From Bacteroidota bacterium (GTDB taxonomy: Bacteria; Bacteroidota; Bacteroidia; JABDFU01): 60,482 nucleotides of DNA. The notes beneath the pieces were generated by a model that made no database searches, was not told the DNA's origin, and saw only the letters and a program-made list of their open reading frames with translations. The stretch lies in contig JABDFU010000011.1 in the NCBI GenBank assembly GCA_013286385.1, positions 1 to 60,482 of the forward strand. The letters run 5' to 3'. The translations under genes and the position numbers were made by a program. Shown here piece by piece: positions 25,171 to 35,200 of the stretch (position 1 is its first letter; each line of letters opens with the position of its first letter).

Positions 25171-26388
25171 TTACTCGGTATAATCCAGTTCCTTGCCGTA
25201 CGTCTCACGCAGATTGTATAGCCCAAGGAAAGCCAGAACAACTACAACCAGACCAATGGCGAGTGCAGCCTTCAAAATTCCATGCGACGGAGAAAGCTCT
25301 CCCCAGAAAAAAGTCATCAGCACCGTAGACCCCCTGACAAAATTCGGTATCGTCGTGGTTGCCGTTGAACGGATATTGGTTCCGAACTGCTCTGCTGCCA
25401 CAGTTATAAATACAGCCCAGTATCCCTGTGAAATACCGAGTATAAAAAGAATAAAATAAAACACATTCAGCGAAACCCCGAAGGCCGAAAAATAGCCTGC
25501 GGTAACAAGCGTAAGCGTAATCAGAGCACAGGCAATGGCTTTTTTTCTGGAATGCAAAACCTGACTCAGCCAACCCGTAAGCAAACTGCCGCATGCAGCC
25601 CCCATGTAATGGATCATGACCCCTTTGCCCACATTTACGGTTCCAAGTCCCAGGTATTCGGCGAACTCCTTGGAAAACGTCACGAGTATTCCGATCACGA
25701 ACCAAACCGGGATCCCGATCAGGATGCAACTGATGTATTTCCTGAATCGCTCCTTGTCTGTAAAAAAACAAAAGAAATCTCCCCGTTTGCCAGCCTCTTT
25801 TTTGATTTTCTCAAACATTCCCGACTCCTGAACATATACTCTGAAACCAAGTAACAGAAGCCCCAGAAGCCCCCCTGCCCAATAGGCTTGTTTCCATCCC
25901 CATTCGGCAAAAGCAAAGGCAAGTGCTGCCCCTGCAATTCCCACTCCCGATACCAGGCTCGTTCCGATGGCACGGGATTCCTTGCTCATGACTTCAGAAA
26001 CCAACGTTATACCAATACCCAATTCCCCGGCGAGTCCGAAACCGGCTATCACTCTCAGCCAGGCATATTGCTGAAACGTATGTACAAACCCGTTAGCCAG
26101 GTTCGCAAGTGAATACAGCAATATGGTAAAAAACAAAACAGAAAGCCGCCCTCTTTTATCACCCAAAATTCCCCAGACAATACCGCCCGCAATCATTCCG
26201 GCCATCTGCATCTGGATCAGAAAAATTCCCGATGCCTTCAATTGATCCTCATGAATTCCGATGTCCCTCAGGCTGGGAACACGAACGATGCTGAACAAAA
26301 TCAAATCGTAGATGTCCACAAAGTAGCCAAGAGCTGCAACCACAACGACAATATGAAAAGGATTTTGAGTTCCGCTTAATTTATTCAC
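25171..26388 (-). CDS. MFS transporter (metabolite:H+ symporter-like)
   Basis: A 405-aa protein with twelve hydrophobic segments. The first loop has GYFVDIYDLILFS, and MFS motif A appears as GGIVWGILGDKRGRLSV between helices 2 and 3. This resembles the sugar/metabolite:H+ symporter branch (ShiA/ProP type). The substrate is unknown. The start is GTG at 26388. An exact minus-strand -7 box, TATTTTTG (26414-26407), lies just upstream. Co-transcribed with the lipoprotein gene downstream. Confidence 0.85.
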   Translation of the reverse strand: MNKLSGTQNPFHIVVVVAALGYFVDIYDLILFSIVRVPSLRDIGIHEDQLKASGIFLIQMQMAGMIAGGIVWGILGDKRGRLSVLFFTILLYSLANLANGFVHTFQQYAWLRVIAGFGLAGELGIGITLVSEVMSKESRAIGTSLVSGVGIAGAALAFAFAEWGWKQAYWAGGLLGLLLLGFRVYVQESGMFEKIKKEAGKRGDFFCFFTDKERFRKYISCILIGIPVWFVIGILVTFSKEFAEYLGLGTVNVGKGVMIHYMGAACGSLLTGWLSQVLHSRKKAIACALITLTLVTAGYFSAFGVSLNVFYFILFILGISQGYWAVFITVAAEQFGTNIRSTATTTIPNFVRGSTVLMTFFWGELSPSHGILKAALAIGLVVVVLAFLGLYNLRETYGKELDYTE

Positions 26389-26438
26389 GACAGACTAATT
26401 TATCAGCAAAAATAGCATTTTTATGTACCTTTAAATTT

Positions 26439-27662
26439 CTGACAAAAGAAACCGATAACCAGAAGACCTCCGGGAAACAGTCCCATCCTTTTGTATTCCT
26501 TGTCCTTATTTTACCTTTCGGCATTCTGGGCGGATACATTACTGTTGCATTTACCTACCTTTTTTCCAAAGCAGGAGTATCTGTAGAGGCCGTTGCCGCT
26601 TTAGTTGCGGCAAGCCTGCTTCCCCATGTATTTAAATTTAGTTGGGCCCCGCTTGTCGACACCAGCCTTTCCCTGAAAAAGTGGTACCTCCTCTCCGCAT
26701 TCGTGACATCTGCAGGATTAATCACAACCGGCATTCTCCCCATCAGGGAATCCAGTCTTCCCCTTTTAACAATCATTGTTGTGCTCGCAAATATAGCCGT
26801 CTCCTTTTTAGGAATTGCAACCAACGGACTTGCGGCGCACGATACGCCTGAGGAAATGAAAGGGCGGGTCGGAGGCTATTCCCAGGCCGGAAACCTTGGA
26901 GGAGCGGGCCTCGGCGGCGGTGCAGGGCTTTGGCTTGCCCAGCACTGTTCATCCGGTTGGATGCCTGCCATACTGCTTGCCGTTTCCTGTATGTTGTGCT
27001 GCTTAGCTTTGTTTTTTGTAAAGGAACCTGCTTCGTCGGTACGCACCGAAAAAATGGCAAAAACCCTTCGCAATCTTTTTCAGGACATCTGGACGACCGG
27101 CAAGACCCGGCTGGGATTTCTGGCCTTGTTCCTCTGTTTTCTTCCCCTGGGCACAGGAGCAGCGTCTAACTTATGGTCGGCCGTTTCATCCGACTGGAAA
27201 GCCAGCGCAGACACCGTCGCTTTTGTTACCGGTATTATGGGCGGCATTATCACAGCGGCAGGATGCCTGATCGGAGGATGGATTTGCGACCGCATGGATC
27301 GCCAGAAAGCCTACCTCCTCTTTGGACTCACACAGGCCCTGTGCACTTTAGCCATGGCCTTTTGCCCCCATACCCAGATCATGTATATCATCTGGACTTC
27401 CGTCTATGCCTTCACACTCGGATTTGCCTATGCGGCATTCAGCGCCTTTGTATTTGAGGCCATCGGCAAAGGAGCCGCCGCGACAAAATTCACCGTTTAT
27501 GCATGCCTTTCAAATGTTCCGATTTACTACATGACTATCGTAGACGGCTGGGCACATTCACGCTTTGGTCCGACAGGGATGCTTGTTATTGAAGCAGTAA
27601 TGGCCGTGCTGAGTATAGCCCTCTTCTTCCCGCTGATTAAAGTAGTTTCAAGAAAACTTTAA
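26439..27662 (+). CDS. AmpG/PAT-like MFS transporter with probable CTG start
   Basis: The reading frame is coding-like from about 26439: TKETDNQKTSGKQSHPFVFL, then a first helix GILGGYITVAFTYLF and the AmpG-like motif LPHVFKFSWAPLVD. The full protein of about 407 aa has twelve helices and ends at 27662. No ATG, GTG or TTG exists in frame before GTG 26703, which would delete the first two helices. CTG at 26439 gives a proper N-terminus. AmpG carries muropeptides into the cytoplasm; substrate here is uncertain. The C-terminus overlaps the convergent gene by 4 bp. Confidence 0.75.
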   Translation: MTKETDNQKTSGKQSHPFVFLVLILPFGILGGYITVAFTYLFSKAGVSVEAVAALVAASLLPHVFKFSWAPLVDTSLSLKKWYLLSAFVTSAGLITTGILPIRESSLPLLTIIVVLANIAVSFLGIATNGLAAHDTPEEMKGRVGGYSQAGNLGGAGLGGGAGLWLAQHCSSGWMPAILLAVSCMLCCLALFFVKEPASSVRTEKMAKTLRNLFQDIWTTGKTRLGFLALFLCFLPLGTGAASNLWSAVSSDWKASADTVAFVTGIMGGIITAAGCLIGGWICDRMDRQKAYLLFGLTQALCTLAMAFCPHTQIMYIIWTSVYAFTLGFAYAAFSAFVFEAIGKGAAATKFTVYACLSNVPIYYMTIVDGWAHSRFGPTGMLVIEAVMAVLSIALFFPLIKVVSRKL

Positions 27663-28645
27663 AGTGTAATGTTGGTATTCCAGGGTCCTATGGCAATATT
27701 GAATGTCAGATCACAGGTGCCGCTCCCATAGTTAATGGTTCGGGTCAGCTTGCCGGTCGGGGTGAAACTTAGTACACCTGAAACATACATGAATCGTGTA
27801 TACTGGGGTGTGCAATTGAAATTCAGGATTAAAGGAGTTCCGGACGATACACTTCCGGTATATACTTCGCCATCAGAAGCGGTTCCTGCGAAAGCGCCTG
27901 AAAAACTCAGGATAGCCTGTGGCCAGTTAATGCAGTTTGCAAGTCCTCCTCCGTAGCCATGAAAAACAGCAGGGTAATTTGTTGTTCCCGAACTGCCGTC
28001 ATCCGCAGTAAACGTATACGCGTTCGTATTCAATAAAATGGTGGTTCGGCTGCAATTCCAGAGAATATTCGATCCGCCTCCCGAAGGTACAATGGTAATG
28101 TTGCTGCTGTCTTTCCAGGTCAGATCCCCTCCTGAAATACGACCCATATTCCGGATCGTCTTGTTATTGATTTCAACAGTACTTCCGGCTACGGTATAAG
28201 TATTTCCGGGAGTTGTAACATTCAGAACAAGCCCTGAATCCCTGTACCAGTGGGCTTTTGCATAAGAAGAACTGTAATCGAACACAATTGTTCCGTTGCG
28301 CAGAATATTGTCCGGACCAGTGAAGGCGACAAAAGTAACGGTAAAAATTCTGTTGCTGGAGTCACCGGTAATCGTAACAGATCCCGATTGAGGAGTAAAA
28401 ATCCCCGGGGTTCTCGATTTCAAATTATTCATTGAACCGGTGTTACCGTTATTTTCAATAGCAGTTGAACCTATATTGTTAATCTCGGTATTGCGCGTTT
28501 CAGCAGTATTATTATCGGTAGCGCTGGTAGTGCTGGTATCAGGAGTAGCTGTGGTAGCGGCCTCCTTTTTTTGACACGCATTGATTAAAAGAACTGCTGC
28601 AACAACAATTCCAAAACCTGAAATTTTACGGATTCTTTTTTTCAT
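27659..28645 (-). CDS. Lipoprotein, function unknown
   Basis: 328 aa from ATG 28645. The lipoprotein signal is VVAAVLLINAC with the Cys near residue 24. A disordered Thr/Asn-rich linker follows (KKEAATTATPDTSTT), then a beta-rich domain from about residue 80 with repeated strands (SGSVTITGDSSNRIFTVTF, GTIVFDYSS, GKLTRTINYGSGTCDLTFNI). This type recurs in Bacteroidota with unknown function. It is convergent with the MFS gene and shares 4 bp with it. Confidence 0.7.
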   Translation of the reverse strand: MKKRIRKISGFGIVVAAVLLINACQKKEAATTATPDTSTTSATDNNTAETRNTEINNIGSTAIENNGNTGSMNNLKSRTPGIFTPQSGSVTITGDSSNRIFTVTFVAFTGPDNILRNGTIVFDYSSSYAKAHWYRDSGLVLNVTTPGNTYTVAGSTVEINNKTIRNMGRISGGDLTWKDSSNITIVPSGGGSNILWNCSRTTILLNTNAYTFTADDGSSGTTNYPAVFHGYGGGLANCINWPQAILSFSGAFAGTASDGEVYTGSVSSGTPLILNFNCTPQYTRFMYVSGVLSFTPTGKLTRTINYGSGTCDLTFNIAIGPWNTNITL

Positions 28646-28787
28646 TTGTTTTTTTTTAATGTTTACATAACAGGATTGACCTATAAAATTAGAATGCCCA
28701 AAATTGCAACAAGTCATCACTAAAAGCAAACAATTTAACGAACAAAAAAACAGGTAATCCGCTAATTATTTGATTTTCAAATAGATT

Positions 28788-29918
28788 TTACGGAATAGTA
28801 GTGTTAATCGTAACACTTGCAGTTGCCGTTCCCGAAGGTGAAAGCGTAAAAGAGCTACCTGAGGTTCCCAGCCATTCCCCGGGACTTCCAAACGCAGAAG
28901 GGTTCGTATAAGTGGCGTCCCCGTTAGCGTCATAAATGGCGTAAAAATAATACGTACCCGGATGCATCGAATTAAAAACATATGTGTTGTCTCCCGCATT
29001 CAGGATAACATACCTTGATATGTTTTTCATATTTATTGATGTGCCCGAAATAAGGGGCTGAGTTGTCAGAATCAACAACACTCTAGTAGCCGTATTGGGC
29101 GCATACGTTGGCAACGCAAAACTAAAATTGGCTGTTGTTTTCCCCACGTAAGGTTGCGCATTATCCGGATAGGGGTCGCCCGGAGGCGTCGTACCGGGGA
29201 CTCCGTAATAAACAGATTCCTGCAATCCCGTAACCGGTGAAGCCGGAAATGAAACAGATGAAAAGTCTTTGGTCAGTGTTTTTTGAGGAAACGAAAAATT
29301 AGCGACCGCAGGCTTACAGGACATGGTATCCTGAAGTCCTGCATTCCATGACATATGCAGAACCGGAGAAGGAACGCCTCCCTCCTGATTGGTATAGGTA
29401 TTTATATGTATGCTGTCTCCGCTGAATATAAAATCAGCATACGCCCTTTTTATCCCCTGAACAATTTCAGCAAATCTGTAAAACGCATTTGTTCCATTCT
29501 CAGAAACGCTGTCTGCCAGGAAGTAAGCCACCCTTGTCATGGATTCAAATTCGCCTCCGTTTCGAAGAGCAACCTTATATTGATTGGCATACTTTACGAT
29601 AAAAAGAGACATGAAGATAGAATTGGCAGTGTCCAGCTCGTTTTTCGCAGCAATCTGATTCGCTGAAATCGGCCTGAAATCCACAATCCAGACCGGATAA
29701 CTCCCCAGGGGAGTAGTTGAAGTTACCGGCCCGTTCCAGATTCCTTTAATCCGGTTGAGAATGCCAAAACCCAGCGTATTGCTTAGTGTTCCGGTACCTG
29801 ATGAAGGAGGCTCCGGCGCAACGGTATTCGTTTTGGGTTTACAGCTATACAAAATGATAGTCAGCAAAAGAATCAGAAACCCGATCACGTATGGCTTACT
29901 TTTCACAAGTATATTCAT
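28788..29918 (-). CDS. Lipoprotein, function unknown
   Basis: A 376-aa protein with a lipobox ILYSC at about residue 26 and a Pro/Ser linker. A domain of about 200 residues (FGILNRIKGIWNGPV at its start, FRPISANQIAAKNELDT) resembles a lipocalin-like Bacteroidota module. A C-terminal beta domain ends with SPSGTATASVTINTTIP. It has no recognised enzyme motif. It lies 142 bp upstream of the other lipoprotein gene on the same strand and may be co-transcribed with it. Confidence 0.68.
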   Translation of the reverse strand: MNILVKSKPYVIGFLILLLTIILYSCKPKTNTVAPEPPSSGTGTLSNTLGFGILNRIKGIWNGPVTSTTPLGSYPVWIVDFRPISANQIAAKNELDTANSIFMSLFIVKYANQYKVALRNGGEFESMTRVAYFLADSVSENGTNAFYRFAEIVQGIKRAYADFIFSGDSIHINTYTNQEGGVPSPVLHMSWNAGLQDTMSCKPAVANFSFPQKTLTKDFSSVSFPASPVTGLQESVYYGVPGTTPPGDPYPDNAQPYVGKTTANFSFALPTYAPNTATRVLLILTTQPLISGTSINMKNISRYVILNAGDNTYVFNSMHPGTYYFYAIYDANGDATYTNPSAFGSPGEWLGTSGSSFTLSPSGTATASVTINTTIP

Positions 29919-29955
29919 AGGACGAAGCTAAATCTTTTTTTGATACCTTTAGTTG

Positions 29956-30522
29956 ATGAGTTTCGACCTGAAAGAAATAGCTACCATCACAATGGTTCTT
30001 TTTGCCGTTATTGATGTGGTTGGCAGCCTTCCCATATTAATCAACCTCAGGGCTAAAGTGGGAGAAATTCATCCCGAGAAAGTAACCCTGGTTTCCGGAT
30101 TAATTATGATCACATTCCTTTTTGTAGGACAATCTATTCTCAATCTCATCGGAATTGACATAAGTTCATTTGCCATTGCAGGTTCCTTCATTCTTTTTTT
30201 ACTGGCACTTGAAATGATTCTGGGCGTTAAATTTTACAAAGACGACACCCCCGCAACGGTTTCAATCGTTCCAATAGCCTTTCCCCTTATTGCAGGCGCA
30301 GGTACCATGACGACATTACTGTCCGTGCGGGCTCAATACCATATTGAAAATATAGTTGTTGCCATAGTAATCAATGTGATTGTGATTTACGTTGTTCTAA
30401 AAAACATGGATTTGATTGAAAAAATTTTAGGGCCAAGCGGAATTAACATTCTCCGTAAAGTTTTTGGAGTCATTATGCTCGCCCTCGCTGTTAAACTTTT
30501 CCGTACCAATCTCCACCTTTAA
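29956..30522 (+). CDS. MarC-family integral membrane protein
   Basis: 188 aa with six hydrophobic helices. MarC-family features include LFAVIDVVGSLPILINL in helix 1 and the repeat-like motif AFPLIAGAGTMTTLLSV at about 112-128. The ATG at 29956 is preferred to the adjoining TTG. MarC proteins are inner-membrane proteins of unknown transport role; the old link to multiple antibiotic resistance is not supported for MarC itself. Confidence 0.88.
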   Translation: MSFDLKEIATITMVLFAVIDVVGSLPILINLRAKVGEIHPEKVTLVSGLIMITFLFVGQSILNLIGIDISSFAIAGSFILFLLALEMILGVKFYKDDTPATVSIVPIAFPLIAGAGTMTTLLSVRAQYHIENIVVAIVINVIVIYVVLKNMDLIEKILGPSGINILRKVFGVIMLALAVKLFRTNLHL

Positions 30523-30548
30523 CCGTTGGCCCTGCCCCGGTTTTTCGA

Positions 30549-31106
30549 TTATTCGGCTTTCGCTTTTGCAAGTTGAATATTGGCAATCAGTTTAATGTCT
30601 TCCCCTAAGGCCACTCCTCCAGCCTCTGTTAAGGCATTGTAGGACACCCCAAAATCCACTCGGTTGATTGTGGCCGTTACCTCAAATCCCGCTTTCAGAT
30701 TACCTTGTCCATCCTTGGCCACACCTCCGAAATCAACTTTCGCGATAACCGGCTTGGTAACACCCTTCATTGTCAGATTTCCTTCAAGTCGGTAATCCGT
30801 TCCGTTTACCTTTTTAAAGGAAGTGGATTTAAAATCAATAGTAGGGTACTTGGTCGCTTCGAAGAAATCCGCATTTCTCAAATGATTGTCCCGCATTTCC
30901 TGATTGGTGAATATGCTCTTCACATCAATTGAAAACTGAACATCGGCATTCTCAAAATCCTCTGATGAAGAGGTGATCGTTCCGCTGAACGTCTTAAATG
31001 AACCCGTAACAGTGGAAATCATAAGGTGCTTCACTTTGAACTGTACTTCAGAGTGCATAGCGTCGATAACCCATTTTGTCTTCTGTAAAACTGCTGTTGC
31101 TTCCAT
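30549..31106 (-). CDS. YceI-family lipocalin-like protein
   Basis: A 185-aa protein with the YceI pattern: W-IDAMHSEVQFKVKHLMIS at the start, TGSFKTFSGTI, FFEATKYPTIDFKS, LTMKGVTKPV and NRVDFGVSYN. The beta-barrel binds polyisoprenoids or amphiphiles. It has no signal peptide, so this copy should stay in the cytoplasm, unlike E. coli YceI. It is divergent from the HxlR gene, and the shared region carries two palindromes, which suggests HxlR controls it. Confidence 0.88.
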   Translation of the reverse strand: MEATAVLQKTKWVIDAMHSEVQFKVKHLMISTVTGSFKTFSGTITSSSEDFENADVQFSIDVKSIFTNQEMRDNHLRNADFFEATKYPTIDFKSTSFKKVNGTDYRLEGNLTMKGVTKPVIAKVDFGGVAKDGQGNLKAGFEVTATINRVDFGVSYNALTEAGGVALGEDIKLIANIQLAKAKAE

Positions 31107-31153
31107 GATAGTTTTTAATTTTATTTGTTTATTTACGCAAAGGTAATTAACTT

Positions 31154-31212
31154 TACTATACTATGTATAGTATAAAACCATATTAAATAACTATACTTTA
31201 GTATAGTTATTT
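31154..31212. promoter_or_regulatory. Two palindromic operators between yceI and hxlR
   Basis: Operator A at 31154-31172 has 8-bp arms TACTATAC/GTATAGTA around a 3-base spacer. Operator B at 31185-31212 has perfect 12-bp arms AAATAACTATAC/GTATAGTTATTT around TTTA. Both carry the core ACTATAC/GTATAGT. They sit between the divergent starts at 31106 and 31225, where an HxlR dimer would control both genes. Confidence 0.72.
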
Positions 31213-31224
31213 TAGTTGATAACC

Positions 31225-31596
31225 ATGCCTGACGAAATAAAAAATCACAGCGAATGCACCAAAATGATCCTTCCGGTGAGGGATGCGTTGGATATTCTAA
31301 GCGGCAAATGGAAGCTTCCGATTATTATTTCCCTTTCCTTTGGAAATAAACGATTTAGTCAGATCGCCAAGGAAATTCCGAAAATTACTGATAAAATGCT
31401 TTCGAAAGAACTCAGGGACCTGGAAGCCAATCTTTTGGTAAAGCGAACCGTTATACCATCCGTTCCTGTTGTTGTTGAATACTCCATGACAAGTTATGGC
31501 AAATCACTTGAGAAAGTAATAGACGAATTGAGAAACTGGGGTACGTTACACAGAAAACAAATTGTTTCGAACTCTAAAAAAACAAAACCGAAATGA
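31225..31596 (+). CDS. HxlR-family transcriptional regulator
   Basis: A 123-aa winged-helix protein with family hallmarks: a Cys near the N-terminus (SECTKM), ALDILSGKWKLPIIISLSFG, KRFSQIAKEIPKITDKMLSK and the wing VPVVVEYSMTSYG, then ELRNWG. HxlR members often sense aldehydes, quinones or oxidants through that Cys. ATG 31225 was chosen; a TTG nine bases earlier overlaps the operator edge. It overlaps the next gene by ATGA. Confidence 0.9.
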   Translation: MPDEIKNHSECTKMILPVRDALDILSGKWKLPIIISLSFGNKRFSQIAKEIPKITDKMLSKELRDLEANLLVKRTVIPSVPVVVEYSMTSYGKSLEKVIDELRNWGTLHRKQIVSNSKKTKPK

Positions 31597-31979
31597 CCAA
31601 TTCCTTAAACTATGTACCCGGAACCTGCAATATCGGCCGGGAGGAAATAAAAGCAAGGAAAAAAGTAGCTGTTTTTTCAATGCTTTTTGCAATTGCATTG
31701 ATTGTTGTTCTGATACTTGTTCACGCTGACAAACTGTGGCGCCTCTGCCTTTTCTTTCCTGTCACTTCCCTGGCAATCGGCATCCAGCAGGTCTATTTTA
31801 AATTTTGCGTAGGATTCGGGATGAAAGGTTATTTCAATTTTTCCGAACTGGGAAAGATGGATAGTATAACGGAGGCTGAATTCAGAAAAAAGGATCGTGC
31901 CAAAGCAACTCAAATGATTGCAGCAGGAATTTCAGCCGCCTTAGTTGCGGCTGTAGTGTTTTATTTTTTGCCTTTTTAG
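31593..31979 (+). CDS. Small integral membrane protein
   Basis: A 128-aa protein. A Cys-containing N-terminus (NYVPGTCNIG) precedes two paired helices (about 27-65), a charged loop (MDSITEAEFRKKDRAKA) and a last helix ending at the C-terminus. A conserved Bacteroidota family with the start PGTCNIG-EEI-R, of unknown function. Translationally coupled to the HxlR gene by a 4-bp overlap. Confidence 0.72.
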   Translation: MTNSLNYVPGTCNIGREEIKARKKVAVFSMLFAIALIVVLILVHADKLWRLCLFFPVTSLAIGIQQVYFKFCVGFGMKGYFNFSELGKMDSITEAEFRKKDRAKATQMIAAGISAALVAAVVFYFLPF

Positions 31980-31981
31980 TA

Positions 31982-32194
31982 CTTGAGCCTAAAGTAGCTC
32001 CTGTTTTATGGAGCGGCAGGTTCAACCAGGATCAACTCAGCCAGGCCCCCGATTTAAGCCCGATTGGATTGAACTTCAAACGCCTGAAAAAATTTGCAAT
32101 TGCCTTATTTTCGGTATTCGGAGGGCAACTGTTTATCACTTCTGAAACTTATGCTCAGGAACGAATGGGTACAGAATCTATACACAGAAAATAA
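31982..32194 (+). pseudogene. C-terminal remnant of a CGRF-type Bacteroidota membrane protein
   Basis: After the previous stop, another frame codes VLWSGRFNQDQLSQAPDLSP followed by a hydrophobic helix (FAIALFSVFGGQLFITS) and ends at TAA 32192-32194. The pattern GRF-DQL followed by one helix and AQ resembles the tail of Bacteroidota proteins that normally begin with a Cys-rich CxxC domain. No start codon or N-terminal part is present. It is more likely the stump of a deleted gene than a complete gene. Confidence 0.5.
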
Positions 32195-32214
32195 TACTTG
32201 CCAGATGAAATAGT

Positions 32215-35200
32215 TCACCTGATCAGCGTCAAATTTCCCTTCTTACTGATACGCTCCCCGTTTGACAAGGTAGCGTTAAGGAAATACACAAACACGGCAG
32301 TGTTCATGGGGGTTCCTCTGAACGTCCCATTCCAGCCGGCAGATGGGTTGCCGGTCTCAAAAACCAATTCCCCCCAACGGTCAAAAATGGTCAAACTTAG
32401 TTGAATGACACAGGGAGTTCCACGCACATAGAATACATCATTTTGTCCGTCCCCATTGGGAGAAAAGGCCGAGGGCACAAAAATGCTCAAGGAGTCGCAG
32501 TCGGTCGGTTCATTTACCATTACCAATACGCTGTCGGTTGACGAACAACCATTTGCATCCGTTACAAGAACCGTATAAGTTGTTGTCTGCCTTGGATCGG
32601 CAATCGGATCGTTACTGTTTTGATCACTGAGCCCGTTCGATGGCGTCCAGCTGTAGGTTAGTCCTCCAGCTGCATTTAATTGCAGGTAGTGGCCTGATAA
32701 AATGCTCGTATCCCTGCTCACCTTGACAATGGGAAGACTCGTATCAGCGCCAACTGTTGTACTTGTAATTAAGCTGCAACCATTGGCATCGGTGATGGTA
32801 ACCGTATAATCTCCCGCAATCAGACGTTGTGCAGTTTGACCGGTTCCACCCAAAGGAGCCCAGTTAAAAGTATAAGCCCCGCTGCCACCCGATGGGTCAA
32901 CTGAAACCACACCATTTGGGGGGCCACAGGTGGCCAGGCCAACTGGTCCAGGATTGGCACGAATCGCTGTGGGTTGAGTGACGACAACAGTTCTCTCGCT
33001 CTGGCAATTGTTTGCATCGGTAACGGTTACCGAATAGGTCCCCTGAGCCAGGTTACTTGCAGTTTGACCGGTGGCTGAAGTACTCCACAAATAAGTATAC
33101 ATTGGAGTACCGCTTGTAACGATTACCAAAGCGCTTCCGTCAGCTGCACCATTGCAGGTAATAGTATCCGCAGTAGTCACTAATACAACAGGCGCATGAA
33201 TGGTAAGCGCAGCAGTAGAGGTAGCCGTTAATCCGGTAGCATCGGTTATTGTAACGGTATAGGTGCTGCTTAAAAGCGGACAAGGACTGATAGTCTGTGA
33301 AGTCGACCCGGTACTCCATAAATACGTATAAGGAAAAGTGCCGCTTGATCCGCTGCATGTCAATGTGGCGCAGGATCCCTTACAGGCATCAGAACCTACA
33401 GCGAGTGCTGAAATCAACCCGCATGAATGGATAGTAATATAGGAGGGCAGAATGAGACTGTCTGTCTTACATACGGTGGTCACCACCAATTTAACATCAT
33501 GATTGCCAACTCCTGAAAACAGGATGGTAGGACTTACAGAATCTGAACTGGCCGGAGTTCCTCCTGCGAAAGTCCATTGAAACCTATACCCAGTGGTATC
33601 ACACGAATTCGCTACCGTTGGGCTAAACTTAACAGGAACAGAAGGACAAACGCTGGTAGAATTCGCAGAGAAGCCCAGGCCAAGCACCTTCGCTTCGCAC
33701 AGGTTGACACAGAGTTGACTGATAAAGGTATTACCACTGCCCCCGTCAGGATAGGTATCTTCATAACTGGTTTGAAAAGCGCCACTGGTTACCGGATACC
33801 CCGCAGGTGCTTCTCCGGTGATATAAAGGAAATGGCCATAAAGCGCAATCCCCAGGTTTTGATCGTGATCGTCCTCTCCCGGTCCGCCCATATACGTAAT
33901 GCAATGCTGATTACCGCTCGAATCGTATTTTGCTACGAATTGATTTTCATTTGTGCCTGGTGCCGGAGGCCCTCCTATCGTGTTTTGGAAGGCGCAGACG
34001 CTGATGGGATAATTTCCGGCACCGGAGTCTTCAAAATCACCATAAATAAAAATGTTGCTGCCGGCATCTATAGCAAGACCCCATCCGCATTCCGATTCAT
34101 TTCCTCCCAAAAACGTTGCCCATTGCCTGTAACCATTCGTATTAAACTTCACAACAAAAGCGTCGCCACTCCCTCCCCAAACGGATTGGAAAGCTCCCGG
34201 AGAGATTGGGAAATCAGCAGATGTAGTAATGCCGGTTAGGACAACATTCCCGGTATTGTCTGTAGCAATACCGGTGCCAAAAGTACTTCCACTAATTGCC
34301 CCTCCCCCATAAATGGTTGCCCATTGCCTGACTCCGGCAGCGTTAAATTTTACAACAAAGGCACTGCCACCTAGCCAGGCCTGAGAATAACCTCCTATAG
34401 AAAGGACTGGGAAATCAAATCCTGCCTCTCCTGTAATAAATATATTGCCGGAATGATCAGTCGCTATTCCGGCACCAGAGTCATCACCAGGACCACCGTA
34501 ATAAGTGGCCCATAGCACCGATCCAAGAGGATTAAATTTTACCACAAAAGCATTGTGGAAGCCACCAAACGGCTGAGTATATCCGCTTCCAGCCACTACC
34601 GGAAAATCCGACGACTCGGTATCACCTGAAATCAGAATATTTCCGGCATTGTCCGTAGCGATGCTTCCATTATAGGGACGATTTTCATAAGTACTTCCAC
34701 CATAATAGGTGGCCCATAGCCGGACTCCGTCCGAATTAAATTTCACAACGAAAGCATCACTCATTCCTCCATAAACGGTCTGAAAAGCACCGGAAGTAAC
34801 CGGAAAATCAGAACTCTGGGTACAGCCTGTAATAACCACATCTCCCGAATTATCAGCAGCAATCCCATTTCCTGTATCAAAATCGCTCCCGCCATAGTAC
34901 GTAGCCCAAAGCCGGGTTCCGGCCTGGCTGAACTTCAACACATAGGCATTCTGAGCATAGGCATTCGTTCCCCCCAGCCCCCAGGCCTGCGTATAGCCTC
35001 CTGGCAAAACCGGAAAACTGGGAGAAACGACATATCCTGTACTAACTACATTTCCCGTATTATCTGTTGCAATGTCTGTGCCTGTATCTGAATCACCATA
35101 ATAGGTAACCCAGGGATCGATGACTAGGGGGAAGTCTGGATTGTAATGTCCAAGTTTGAATGAAACTACAAAATTAGCGATTGGCGAATAGCGATTAGCC

